The notes: generated by a model not told the origin, from the letters alone. Positions 37,671 to 46,233 are shown, counted from the stretch's first letter. The stretch: 64,000 bases of DNA from Paenibacillus contaminans (GCF_003285015.1 NZ_QMFB01000011.1:186001-250000); one strand, 5' to 3'. Made by a program: numbers and translations.

Positions 37671-38432
37671 TTACACCGTCAAAACCTGTACGCCGGCATC
37701 GCGGAACGCTTTTATTTGAGCGTCGGACGCCTCGCGGCCGGTAATGAACTGATGCAGCGACTCGACTGGAGCTACCGTGTGCAGCGACATTTTGCCGATT
37801 TTCGTATCGTCCGCAACTACAATAATCTCCTGGGCGGCCTTGATCATGCCCTGCTTGGTCGGCACAAGTTGTGCTTCGGGGTGCGTCAGCCCGTATTTGG
37901 AATGGATCGCCGGCGTCCCGATAAACGCTTTCTGAACGTGGAGCGTGCCGAGCACCTGATCCGTGAACATCCCGTTCAACATGAAGCTGGAGCGGTACAG
38001 CAGCCCTCCGGTTACGATAACGTTGACGCCCGGCGCATCCCGCAGCTCAGCGGCGATGTTGATATCGTTCGTGACGACCGTAAGGTTGGACCGGCTCACC
38101 AGATGCCGCGCGATGTTCATCGTGGTCGTTCCCGAATCGAGAATGACGTGGTCCCCGTCCTCGATCAAAGCGGCAGCGGCCTTTCCGATCCGCTCTTTCT
38201 GGTCGACCTGCTCGTGAGCCCGTTCCGAGAACGACGCTTCTACATTCGCGCCTTGATCGACGACCACTCCCCCATGCGTCCTTCGCAGCAGCCCCTCCAG
38301 CTCGATCTCCGCAAGATCCCGCCGAATAGTCGCCTCATGAACCTCAAATTCCTTCGCGAGATCGGCGACCGTGGCGACGCGCTTCTGTTTTACGAATTCG
38401 ACGATGCGCATTTTCCGTTCGACAGCCAGCAT
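37671..38432 (-). CDS. DeoR-family transcriptional regulator
   Basis: A 253-residue protein; ATG 38432 after AAAGGAGAGG. The N-terminal winged helix (VATVADLAKEFEVHEATIRRDL) is followed by the LRRTHGGVV hinge and a sugar-phosphate-isomerase-like sensor domain with DSGTTTMNIARHL and VVADDTKIGK. DeoR proteins usually repress sugar-catabolic operons until a phosphorylated sugar binds. It is the first gene of the minus-strand group containing the TarJ-like dehydrogenase, glycerophosphodiesterase and ribulokinase, so a pentose or pentitol phosphate is a natural effector (inference). Repeated TGCTCATT-type motifs lie in its promoter. Confidence 0.9.
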   Translation of the reverse strand: MLAVERKMRIVEFVKQKRVATVADLAKEFEVHEATIRRDLAEIELEGLLRRTHGGVVVDQGANVEASFSERAHEQVDQKERIGKAAAALIEDGDHVILDSGTTTMNIARHLVSRSNLTVVTNDINIAAELRDAPGVNVIVTGGLLYRSSFMLNGMFTDQVLGTLHVQKAFIGTPAIHSKYGLTHPEAQLVPTKQGMIKAAQEIIVVADDTKIGKMSLHTVAPVESLHQFITGREASDAQIKAFRDAGVQVLTV

Positions 38433-38477
38433 GTTACTGCCTCTCCTTTTATGTAACGTGCGTTATTTTGTTTATAT

Positions 38478-38569
38478 ATGCTCATTATTGCTCATTTTAT
38501 GTTTTTAGATTAGCCGAGCAACTGACGCATGTCAACACTTTTTCCACTCGACTTCGAATCATGAGCAAT
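38478..38569. promoter_or_regulatory. Candidate DeoR operator array (ATTGCTCAT motifs)
   Basis: ATGCTCATT at 38478 and ATTGCTCATT at about 38486 are in tandem, and the inverse ATGAGCAAT lies at 38561-38569. All are upstream of the deoR-family gene in an AT-rich promoter region, a typical place for autoregulation. Confidence 0.4.
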
Positions 38570-39388
38570 CTTCATTTCCTAATTAAAAGTATTGTTCCAA
38601 GCAGAGACTAACCCTTTAGAATGTATTTCGCCAAAGTCAGCCGCCGAAATGAACATATCCCACGGTAAAATCGCAAAAAAAACGAGTCGAAACGAGCATA
38701 TTATTACTTTTCCACGCAACCCTTGCAGAAACTATTCGTATGACCTTATCATCTTCCGCGATAAACCCTCTAAATAATTAACACTCTGAAGCAATGCCGC
38801 AGATGCAGCGGCAACCGGATCTCGGCGTCATCCGCACGGCTTTCAGGGATAAAAAAAACATGCCTTTACCCGTACCGGATACATTTTTCACTGCATCAAA
38901 TTCATGGTACGGGCTAAAAGGGCTGCACCCGAACTCACGGATTGACTGCAGGCTTTTACGATAAGGCGGGTAGCGCACCTTAGATCATGAGCGGTCAACT
39001 AAACGCGAAACAAAAGCTTACTATTTAACCGGAACGGGACTGTCTCAGAAGGTTAGATTCGAATGGGCAATTCCATATAGAATTAAAAACACTTCCAAGT
39101 CACTGTTAAAGTGGATGGAAGCGTTTTTTGATTGTTAATTTTAAGCAACTATATATATGGGACATGAAATAAAAATGACTTTCGGGCTCAAAGCAGATCA
39201 GGAGGCTCTCGTCCCAACCCTTCGAATTGTCCAGTCTTTGATATGAAAAATCAGACTGTTTGTTTACCCAAGCATCCTGATTTCGATATACATTATGCTT
39301 GTGCATCTACGAAATGATTGCAGCCTATTGGCAATATCTACACCGACGACTACATGCAAAGAGGTAATAAGTTGATTTTGCCTGTGCC
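38570..39388. other. Gene-poor stretch
   Basis: About 820 bases without a convincing gene; open frames here lack ribosome sites and similarity. A string ACTGTCTCAGAAGG near 39038 recalls insertion-sequence ends but no transposase or matching partner end is present. A weak hairpin with T-run occurs around 39087-39130 (ACACTTCC..GGAAGCG-TTTTTT), possibly terminating rightward transcription. Confidence 0.4.
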
Positions 39389-39790
39389 TTAAGGTAAACG
39401 CGAAGTTAACGCATGCTCTTCCATTTTTTTGACCATTTCCGGGTCTTCGTAGGTTGCTATTTTCGAATCGATGAGCTCAAGATTTTTCTTTAAGTTCTCG
39501 ATTTGCTTTAACACTTGTTCGCGGTGAGAAATAAGCATGCCTTTTCTCTCGTCTAACCTTTGGATGCCTTCCTTACACCAATCGCTGTATTGTTTGATTT
39601 CTTTGATTGGCATTCCTGTATTTTTTAGGCAGCAGATTAAAGCTACCCAATTGAGGTCCAACTCGTTAAAAAGCCGGTTGCCGTTTTTGTCTCTGGAGAT
39701 AAAGGGCAGAAGGCCCTCTTTGTCATAATAACGCAATGTATGAGCGGGCAGACTGAATAGGTCAGCCACTTGATTAATCGTGTAAATCAT
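39389..39790 (-). CDS. MerR-family transcriptional regulator
   Basis: A 133-residue protein from ATG 39790 (AAGGGG upstream at workable spacing); a GTG at 39799 is too near that site. The N-terminus is a MerR winged helix (YTINQVADLFSLPAHTLRYYDKEGLLPF), followed by a long coiled-coil helix (EQVLKQIENLKKNLELIDSK) for dimerisation. No metal-binding cysteines in the C-terminal loop, so it belongs with the AdhR/YyaN-like group, some of which respond to aldehydes or other electrophiles. It is divergent from an SDR gene whose promoter carries a perfect dyad. Confidence 0.9.
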   Translation of the reverse strand: MIYTINQVADLFSLPAHTLRYYDKEGLLPFISRDKNGNRLFNELDLNWVALICCLKNTGMPIKEIKQYSDWCKEGIQRLDERKGMLISHREQVLKQIENLKKNLELIDSKIATYEDPEMVKKMEEHALTSRLP

Positions 39791-39805
39791 TATTTTCACA
39801 ACCCC

Positions 39806-39836
39806 TTGACTTAAAGTTCACTTTAACTATTATGCT
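39806..39836 (+). promoter_or_regulatory. MerR-type promoter and operator for the SDR gene
   Basis: -35 TTGACT (39806-39811) and -10 TATGCT (39831-39836) are separated by 19 bases, the long spacing typical of MerR-activated promoters. The spacer contains the perfect dyad TTAAAGT-TC-ACTTTAA (39811-39826). MerR proteins bend such promoters to align the two boxes. Confidence 0.75.
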
Positions 39837-39900
39837 TACTTTAGATCACAAGTTGCCGACAATCAAGTGGTCTATCCTAACTTAAAGGGGCTGTACAGCT

Positions 39901-40665
39901 ATGGAAAAAACGCAAAAAATCGCGCTGGTGACGGGAGGCAGCCGCGGGCTCGGACGGAGTTCCGCGATCGCGCTCTCCCGAAAAGGATTTGATGTCATCG
40001 TTACGTATCATTCCCGCAGGGAAGAAGCGGAATCGGTCGTCAAAGAAATTGAGGCTAACGGTCAAAAGGCTGCTGCACTGCAGCTAGATGCAGGTGATGT
40101 CGCCGCCTTCGAACAATTCGCATCCCGCCTTTCCGATATACTGAAAGAAAAATGGAATACGGAGCACTTCGACGTTCTGATCAACAATGCCGGATTCGGG
40201 GTGCACGCTTCGCTTGCGGATACCACGGAAGAACAATTCGATAGTTTGGTGAACGTGCATCTTAAGGGTGTGTTTTTCTTAACACAGAAGTTAATTTCCA
40301 GTATCTCCGATCATGGAAGAATTATTAATGTTTCGACTGGATTAACCCGGTTCGCCCTTGAAGGCTATGGAGCTTACGCTGCCATAAAAGGCGCCGTCGA
40401 AATATTGACGAGGTACATGGCAAAGGAATGGGGAAGCCGAGGCATCCGGGTTAATGCGATCGCCCCGGGAGCGATTGCTACGGACTTCCGGGGAGGGGCA
40501 GTGAGGGACAATAAGAGGTTAAACGACTTTATTGGTTCTCAAACGGCGTTAGGCAGAGTTGGAGAAGCCGATGATATTGGCGGCCTTGTCGCGTCATTGT
40601 GCACTGACGAAATGGGCTGGGTGAACGCGCAGCGAATCGAGGCTTCCGGCGGCATGTTTCTCTGA
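39901..40665 (+). CDS. Short-chain dehydrogenase/reductase (FabG-like SDR)
   Basis: A 254-residue cytoplasmic oxidoreductase; ATG 39901 follows AAAGGGG. NAD(P)-binding TGGSRGLG lies at 11-18, NNAG at 95-98, and the catalytic triad is S145, Y159 and K163 (YAAIK). TYHSRR after the second strand suggests NADP preference. The late segment (GAIATDF..., GWVNAQRIEASGG) is standard for classical SDRs. The substrate cannot be read from sequence. Control by the divergent MerR regulator suggests induction by a reactive carbonyl or similar stress. Confidence 0.9.
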   Translation: MEKTQKIALVTGGSRGLGRSSAIALSRKGFDVIVTYHSRREEAESVVKEIEANGQKAAALQLDAGDVAAFEQFASRLSDILKEKWNTEHFDVLINNAGFGVHASLADTTEEQFDSLVNVHLKGVFFLTQKLISSISDHGRIINVSTGLTRFALEGYGAYAAIKGAVEILTRYMAKEWGSRGIRVNAIAPGAIATDFRGGAVRDNKRLNDFIGSQTALGRVGEADDIGGLVASLCTDEMGWVNAQRIEASGGMFL

Positions 40666-40689
40666 TCCAGTCTAACAAGCCTCCCCCCC

Positions 40690-41448
40690 TCAAACAGTCG
40701 CTTGCGCGTTTTGTAAATCCCCCGCCGTTCCGGTAAGGCTGTAGTTGGTCTCCATGCTGACAACCGCTCCGATCGACGATAGGCTCTGCATCGCCTTTAG
40801 CATATTGCCGGGACTCGGGGACTTGATCCCGACCGTTATTTCGGAAACGGCTTCAGCGTTGTCCGTCAGCTGCTTTTTATCGGCGGAATTGATTTTGACG
40901 CTGCTAATCTGAACGCCGTTTGCCCCCAGTACACCAACGACTTGCGCAAGCGTTTCGGAGTTCTCTTTGACGCCCAGCACGATTTCGCAGCTTCTGCGGC
41001 TGCGCATTAGCCGGTTCTCCCACCTGTTCAACAGGAATAAGCTAACGAGCACAAGCACCGTCGCCAGCAGTGCGCAATAAAGGAACCCTGCACCAACGCA
41101 TAAACCGATGGCCGCTACGACCCATATGGAAGCGGCCGTCGTTAAACCCGTAACGCTCGAGCCGTTCCGCAGGATGGCTCCGGCGCCAAGAAAGCCGATG
41201 CCGCTTATGACCTGCGCCGCCAGTCTGGCCGGATCCGTGCGAACGCTCGGCTCGCTGACGAATTGGCTGAAGCCGTAAATGGACAACAACATAATGGCCG
41301 CCGAACCGATACAGACCAAAATATGCGTGCGAAAGCCTGCCGCGCGGTTGCTCCATTCCCTTTCCAGTCCGATTGCTCCCCCGAGCGCCGCCGCCAACAG
41401 CAGCCGAACGGTTAAATCGAAATAACCGATATGCCATATGGCATTCAT
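40690..41448 (-). CDS. MgtC/SapB-family membrane protein
   Basis: A 252-residue protein if started at ATG 41448 (MNAIWHIG), nine bases after AAGGGG; ATGs at 41454 and 41457 are alternatives. The hydrophobic half carries the MgtC signature GGAIGLEREW, AAGFRTHILVCIGSA and ISGIGFLGAGAIL, then a cytoplasmic ACT-like C-terminal domain (about 150-252). MgtC proteins in pathogens modulate F-type ATPase and help survival at low magnesium; the role in soil Firmicutes is unclear. It has its own strong promoter and a ~185-base structured leader, so it is probably controlled after transcription start. Confidence 0.88.
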   Translation of the reverse strand: MNAIWHIGYFDLTVRLLLAAALGGAIGLEREWSNRAAGFRTHILVCIGSAAIMLLSIYGFSQFVSEPSVRTDPARLAAQVISGIGFLGAGAILRNGSSVTGLTTAASIWVVAAIGLCVGAGFLYCALLATVLVLVSLFLLNRWENRLMRSRRSCEIVLGVKENSETLAQVVGVLGANGVQISSVKINSADKKQLTDNAEAVSEITVGIKSPSPGNMLKAMQSLSSIGAVVSMETNYSLTGTAGDLQNAQATV

Positions 41449-41536
41449 GGACATCATCCCCTTTTCCTTCATCAGATAACACCGACTCCGCAACCGGAAC
41501 CCCAAGAAGTCGCAGCCGAATCCCCGTCTCCACGCG

Positions 41537-41596
41537 AAAAAAGCCCAAACAGTAAACACCCCTTCAACTGAAGGCAGTGATTACGGTTAAGGGCTT
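41537..41596 (-). promoter_or_regulatory. Leader terminator/attenuator of the MgtC-family gene
   Basis: On the minus strand AAGCCC (complement of 41591-41596) pairs with GGGCTT (complement of 41541-41546), which runs into six T residues. Between them is a nested stem GTAATCAC..GTGTTTAC enclosing CCTTCA-GT-TGAAGG. Just upstream, GGTTA..TAACC (about 41586-41612) could form a competing hairpin that sequesters the AAGCCC arm. This is the layout of a riboswitch or attenuator; no known class was recognised. Confidence 0.6.
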
Positions 41597-41640
41597 CTCC
41601 GAGTGCTCTAACCTGTACCGTGTATGTATTCGTTATGATG

Positions 41641-41669
41641 ACTATACTCGCTCATAAAAGCGCTGTCAA
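41641..41669 (-). promoter_or_regulatory. Sigma-A promoter of the MgtC-family gene
   Basis: The minus strand has TTGACA (complement of 41664-41669), a 17-base spacer and TATAGT (complement of 41641-41646). Transcription should start near 41634, giving a leader of about 185 bases. Confidence 0.85.
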
Positions 41670-41768
41670 CAACTTTACTTAACGACTAACCGAAACCGCT
41701 TTTCGATCGGTCCTCTGCTATTAGCCGCCTGCCCGCGGGCTTAAGTCGTACCGGCAGCCGCCGCGAAG

Positions 41769-42392
41769 CTAGGAAATGCCCATAAAGCGGAACAAGCCGT
41801 CCGCCATAAAACGGTGCCCGTATTCGTTAGGGTGGATGCCGTCGTTCATAAGCGTCCATTGGCTGTTCGGATTGGCCGTGATTTCATCCGTCCAGGCCTG
41901 ATACAAATCGCACACCGGCACTTGCCGGGATTCCGCCGTTTCCAGCAACGTCTTTACGTAAGCGGGATAGTCTTTGCGCCGATTGACATTGTCCGTCAGC
42001 TCGTACGAGATCGTGTTCTGGGTAATCAGCACAATTTCGCTGCCGATACTCCTGGTTCGGTCAATGATCGCTTCCAAATTGCTTTGGAATTCCGGAAGCA
42101 TCTCCGCCCCCCGCGCCGAATCGTTCATCCCGATCATCAGCGTGACCAAATCCGGCTTGAACCTCAGCGCATCCCGCTCCAGCCGCTCGACAATTCCCCA
42201 AGTCGTATCGCCGCTCACTCCGGCGTTCAGCAGCAGATGGTTTCTGCCAAACTTATTTATCAGTTTTTCGCTAAGTAATCCTACGTAATTAAGGTGTTCG
42301 TGCAGATGATAGTTTTGCTCCGTAATCGAATCGCCCAAACAAACGATGAACGCTTTCTCGCCTCTTTTGATTTTCTCCAATGTTCCCAGCAT
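41769..42392 (-). CDS. SGNH/GDSL-family esterase
   Basis: A 207-residue protein without signal peptide. Block I GDSIT has the nucleophile S22, the glycine N-Gly-V block is LLNAGVSGDTTW (about 54-65), block III is GMND (88-91) and block V DGIHP supplies D184 and H187. All catalytic parts are intact. The family removes acetyl or other acyl esters, often from sugars. Position between sugar-use loci fits deacetylation of imported carbohydrate, but no operon partner is within 300 bases. Confidence 0.9.
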   Translation of the reverse strand: MLGTLEKIKRGEKAFIVCLGDSITEQNYHLHEHLNYVGLLSEKLINKFGRNHLLLNAGVSGDTTWGIVERLERDALRFKPDLVTLMIGMNDSARGAEMLPEFQSNLEAIIDRTRSIGSEIVLITQNTISYELTDNVNRRKDYPAYVKTLLETAESRQVPVCDLYQAWTDEITANPNSQWTLMNDGIHPNEYGHRFMADGLFRFMGIS

Positions 42393-42710
42393 CAGGTTTC
42401 CGCCTCCCCTTTAATCAAGCAGCAGTCCATCTAAAAGTATACCATTATTTAGCATAATGGTTACCGATTTTCTTTGAGCTTCCGCTAGATCGTTACCTCG
42501 CCGATGTTGTGAATTTTGCTGCTAGGAATAATGGGGTGACCAAAGGCATCGCCTACGAACGAACATGAATCAAAAAAATCAGCCAACTAGGAGGTTTTTA
42601 GCCGCCTCTTTCATAAACCATCAAATATTGCTCCAGCCTGCCAAGCCGAATAGTCCCGCTCATTACCTTCTCCCCCCTCCCCCGCGTGAGGCCAAGTCCT
42701 GAAGCCCGCG
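42393..42710. other. Gap between ceramidase-fold and SGNH genes
   Basis: No gene seen. On the minus strand a weak hairpin (GAGGCGGC..CCTCC region, about 42585-42612) is followed by TTTTTTT (complement of 42574-42580) and may terminate the utilisation operon that ends at 42711. Confidence 0.4.
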
Positions 42711-44012
42711 TTAAGCTTTGCCTTGCAGCAACGCAAGGCTTGCTTGCACAAACCGCTCGCCCGCATCAAGCTCCAAATAGCTGAACACGGGCATTTTGCG
42801 AATTTCGTAACCGCCGCGCGCAAATGCCTCGCGAGTCGGCACATATCCGGCCAGACCGTTGGTTAAAGTGGCCAGGAACGTATAGTCGTAAGGAGACGCT
42901 TGTTTGATTTCCAGACCAAGCTCCACGAATAGCTCCGCCGGGTTGGTTAAAAGGGCGATTCGGCTGCCGATCGTAAGGCAGTATATCGTAAATTCATGCG
43001 AACCCGGCTCCTCATGTCCATGCATTGCCCTGGCTTCCTTGTAATAAGCAAAAAACGGTTCTGTTGCAGCCGTTCCGAACGTAGCATCCTCCTTGGTATC
43101 CCGGTCCGTGTACAGGCGCTCCGCTATGTTTACGGCCGTATAGGTCATGGATAGTCCAAGTTCTTCGGGATAATAAAGCACAGGATCGAGTTCCATAATC
43201 GTTCCGGCCAGCCCAAGTCCGATTTTCTTGTAATTTTCCGGGTTGCCCCATTCATAGGTTCGAAAGTCGATAAAATTGATGTCGCCGCAAGCTCCGGGAA
43301 GAAATAGGACGACGATCGACTCCCCGTATACCGACTGCAGCACCTTTGTCATATGGCCGGAGATATCGGCGCTAATATTCGGACGGCCAACCGCATTGTT
43401 GTGCATGGCATAATTGACCAGGAAAGCGACAGCCCGGCCGTTCTCGTCCACCAGTTTGATGACGAGCATCTCCGGATCTACAATGCCTTCCGAGACACAT
43501 CCGTCGAGATCATCCTTTACCCAATTCATGCGTATCGATCCGTCGGGAGCCGTCAATCGCCGGTTAAACACGTGGTTCGGATTGCTCGAGCGACCCACGC
43601 CTAAACGAACGGGTTGTTTGGCTCGACGCGCAGCGTCGACAGCTTCAACCATTTTGAGCTTCACCGACTCGACATAATCCCAGTGAACAGGAAGCTTCCC
43701 CAGCAAGGTGGTTCCCATTGAAGTGCTTGAATGCGTGTGGGAAGGCGTAATGATCACATGATGTTTTGAAATCCCACAGGTCTGCTCAATCCGTTCGGCA
43801 ATTTCCTTCACTGTCGGTCCGGGGATGCTGGTCACGTCCGCAGCAATCAGCACAACCTCGACGCAACCGTCGTCAAGAACGACAACGTTTGCAAACAGAT
43901 CGTCCAGGATATGCTCGGCAAAATCAAGGCTGTAGGAGCCGTCCAGCCGACACCCCAGCGGCGGAGTAATGATAACCCTGGCTGTTCCGGCATACAAGGC
44001 AGAAACCATCAT
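42711..44012 (-). CDS. Neutral/alkaline ceramidase-fold protein lacking the catalytic serine
   Basis: A 433-residue protein; ATG 44012 or 44009 after AGGTGATCG. The N-terminus AGTARVIITPPLG, the zinc-site SHTHSS (H92, H94) and NYAMHNNAVG (H204) match the neutral ceramidase N-terminal domain. Where true ceramidases have GDVSPN with the nucleophilic serine, this one reads GDINFIDF (243-250), so N246 replaces Ser. It has no signal peptide and is shorter than secreted ceramidases (over 600 aa). It is therefore probably a zinc hydrolase of another amide or ester, perhaps acting on an imported glycan. It is the last gene of the regulator/permease/beta-helix group. Confidence 0.75.
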   Translation of the reverse strand: MMVSALYAGTARVIITPPLGCRLDGSYSLDFAEHILDDLFANVVVLDDGCVEVVLIAADVTSIPGPTVKEIAERIEQTCGISKHHVIITPSHTHSSTSMGTTLLGKLPVHWDYVESVKLKMVEAVDAARRAKQPVRLGVGRSSNPNHVFNRRLTAPDGSIRMNWVKDDLDGCVSEGIVDPEMLVIKLVDENGRAVAFLVNYAMHNNAVGRPNISADISGHMTKVLQSVYGESIVVLFLPGACGDINFIDFRTYEWGNPENYKKIGLGLAGTIMELDPVLYYPEELGLSMTYTAVNIAERLYTDRDTKEDATFGTAATEPFFAYYKEARAMHGHEEPGSHEFTIYCLTIGSRIALLTNPAELFVELGLEIKQASPYDYTFLATLTNGLAGYVPTREAFARGGYEIRKMPVFSYLELDAGERFVQASLALLQGKA

Positions 44013-44184
44013 CGATCACCTTTCTTTATCTTGAAGCGTTTATCCCGACTCGTTCTACAGCATCATCCCCGCAGTTAATACCCAAAGCAGCGGCTGTTGT
44101 ATAGGTGAAATCTTCGCTTGCCAGGAACAAAACCATGCGGAAAGTCGTAATTCGGCCTTGCGCTGAGTAGGACGAGCATCCGAA

Positions 44185-44199
44185 TGGAAACCGTTCCAA
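44185..44199. promoter_or_regulatory. Near-palindromic LacI/cre-like site
   Basis: TGGAAACCGTTCCAA resembles a LacI-family or CcpA operator with one mismatch. It lies 173 bases upstream of the ceramidase-fold gene start, in the gap after the unrecognised 640-residue gene. Confidence 0.35.
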
Positions 44200-44227
44200 T
44201 ATCTTTATAGTTGTTCCGTACTTGTCT

Positions 44228-46150
44228 TTACAAAAATGGCAAACGCTCAACATCCAGCCCGGTCGTTCGAATCCGATCGACAAGGGGTACGGCTCCGTTT
44301 ACAGCTTGATACTTGATCCCTTCGCTCGCCGGACTGTATTCGCATTCGAGCGTAAGCCCATCCCGCTTGTAGCCGGTATGCCGGACATACGTGCCTCTTG
44401 TATGCATGTTGGCATACATGCGGTCGGTCACAGCAGCAAGGGCAACCTGCCGCCGGAACGCCTCGAAGCTTTCTGCCTCACGACAGTCCCTGACTTCGGC
44501 CACAAAGCCGTTCCCGGTGAGCAGCAATTCGCGTTTGGCAAAATGCCGCTCCTCCCCTTCATAATTATAAAAGGAGATCATCACGAACCGGTTCACCGTC
44601 TCGATGCGTACAGCCGCTTTGCGCCCGTGATCGGTCAGCATCAGGGGAAGGAATGCCATATACACCTCTCCATCCTTAATAAAGACGGGGCAAGGCTCCG
44701 TACTCTCGGCTTCATACGTTTCCAATTTTCGGTCCCCGAGCCATATTTCCTCGACTTGGCCGAATTCGGACGGCAGCTGAATCGACAGCTTCAGACTATG
44801 GATGGCGTTCGCATAAAGCTTGGGCTTGTACAAGAGTATGGCGCTATTTTGATGCTGCAGCCCGAGCTTCCTGCCATCGTCTCCGAGAATGGTTTCGGTC
44901 AGCATCGGCGGGCGTTCGTTGACGATATAGTTGGCATACACCGCGCGAATATCGGATTGACGGACAACCGGACTGCTTTTTTTGTACAAAAGATGAAAGG
45001 AATCGGTTTGAACGCCATTGTGAAATTCATTCGTGGAAACGCCCAGCGCATAACCCGCTGTCATATAAGTGCTCGCGATCCCGCTGCCTGCGCCGTATTC
45101 GTACGTTTCCCCATCCTCCTCCGGCCCAAGGATCGCTGCTGAAGCAGCCGCGTCCGTCGACGAGCTGTACTCCACAGTCGCTTGATACTCGAACGGATAT
45201 TTCCGGTTCAGCGCCCATTCCGCCAGGTAGACGGGACAGTGGTAAATCGTATTCAACTGCCACGCCGACAACACCTGCATATAAGCGGGCCAGCCGTGAA
45301 TCACCTCATCCTGCTGTCCGTTCTCTGTGCTGAACAGCGTATTCAGCGGATTCACCTGCATGTGGTCGCCAAGAACCGCATACAAAATATCTCTGGCATG
45401 GTGGGAATGCCCGGTGGAGTCGACGGTGTAGGCTCTGGAGTACGGTCCCGCCATCTGGAACGTTTCACCGTGATATCTTCCAAGCACCTCCACCCAGATG
45501 CGTTCCTCGCATTGCAGCGCCATATTCCGAACTTCTTCGTCCCGGATCAGATTCGCGATCTCGGCTAAGGCCAACACCTGGATCGGGGTATAGGTGGGGC
45601 TGGAAAATTCCGTAGGGGCGCCTCTTCGCGAAAGCATGCCCTTCAGCTGGTTCAGCCGCTTGACGCCTATGGCGAACAAATCCTCACGTTCGAACAGCTC
45701 GCCGCCAATGAGCATAACGAACGTGCTGATACATGGGAAATTGTCGTTTACGCCGACGAAATCCAAATCGTCGCCGGAAAAATGACTCCACATCATTTCC
45801 ATGTATCCGTTCAATCTGCTTATACATGCCTCGTCCAATAAGGAGCGGTATTTGGTCAAAAGCTGAAGTGCGTTGCAAGGCGAGAAATGGCAGTGAGCAA
45901 AATCGGATGTTCGGATAATCCGCCTCGCCGTTTCAATCGCTTCCGGTTGCCCGCTTTCCAAAAAACATTCGGCAAAGCATAACCGTTCATAAAGACCGGG
46001 GATGTATTCCTCGCGCCGCACGACCGGAACATCCTTCCCGAGCCATTTTCCAAGCTCATCGAATTTGGCCAACGTGCGCTGCGTCACCAAATCATTGAAA
46101 ATACGCTTTCTTTGCCGCTGTCCGGCCTGATCATAAAAAACGGCGGTCAT
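44228..46150 (-). CDS. Unrecognised 640-residue protein, probable toroid/beta-sandwich glycan enzyme
   Basis: I do not recognise a named family. The ATG at 46150 has GGGGGAGGGACCGAC just upstream. The N-terminal ~330 residues are helical and rich in Trp/Tyr/His, with conspicuous polar clusters (FVGVNDNFPCIS, TGHSHHARD, DEVIHGWPAYMQ). The C-terminal half is beta-rich. That two-part layout resembles heparinase-like polysaccharide lyases and related toroid enzymes, but no family signature is present. No signal peptide, so cytoplasmic. It sits between a secreted beta-helix protein and a ceramidase-fold hydrolase in an evident operon, which supports a role in breaking down the imported product. 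Confidence 0.55.
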   Translation of the reverse strand: MTAVFYDQAGQRQRKRIFNDLVTQRTLAKFDELGKWLGKDVPVVRREEYIPGLYERLCFAECFLESGQPEAIETARRIIRTSDFAHCHFSPCNALQLLTKYRSLLDEACISRLNGYMEMMWSHFSGDDLDFVGVNDNFPCISTFVMLIGGELFEREDLFAIGVKRLNQLKGMLSRRGAPTEFSSPTYTPIQVLALAEIANLIRDEEVRNMALQCEERIWVEVLGRYHGETFQMAGPYSRAYTVDSTGHSHHARDILYAVLGDHMQVNPLNTLFSTENGQQDEVIHGWPAYMQVLSAWQLNTIYHCPVYLAEWALNRKYPFEYQATVEYSSSTDAAASAAILGPEEDGETYEYGAGSGIASTYMTAGYALGVSTNEFHNGVQTDSFHLLYKKSSPVVRQSDIRAVYANYIVNERPPMLTETILGDDGRKLGLQHQNSAILLYKPKLYANAIHSLKLSIQLPSEFGQVEEIWLGDRKLETYEAESTEPCPVFIKDGEVYMAFLPLMLTDHGRKAAVRIETVNRFVMISFYNYEGEERHFAKRELLLTGNGFVAEVRDCREAESFEAFRRQVALAAVTDRMYANMHTRGTYVRHTGYKRDGLTLECEYSPASEGIKYQAVNGAVPLVDRIRTTGLDVERLPFL

Positions 46151-46233
46151 ATCGTCGGTCCCTCCCCCGAAAAGGCAGCCACAGCCGAAATCGACTGCGG
46201 CCCCAAATGTTCATCCTGCTATGCCCGGAAGCC

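Noticed and set aside
39030..39060. Insertion-sequence end
   Set aside because: ACTGTCTCAGAAGG recalls some IS ends but no transposase fragment or matching inverse end is present.
41448..41634. M-box magnesium riboswitch before the MgtC-family gene
   Set aside because: The leader is too short and lacks the conserved M-box core sequences; only a generic attenuator layout is supported.
42711..44012. Calling this gene a true neutral ceramidase
   Set aside because: The catalytic serine is replaced by asparagine, there is no signal peptide and the protein is short for that enzyme.
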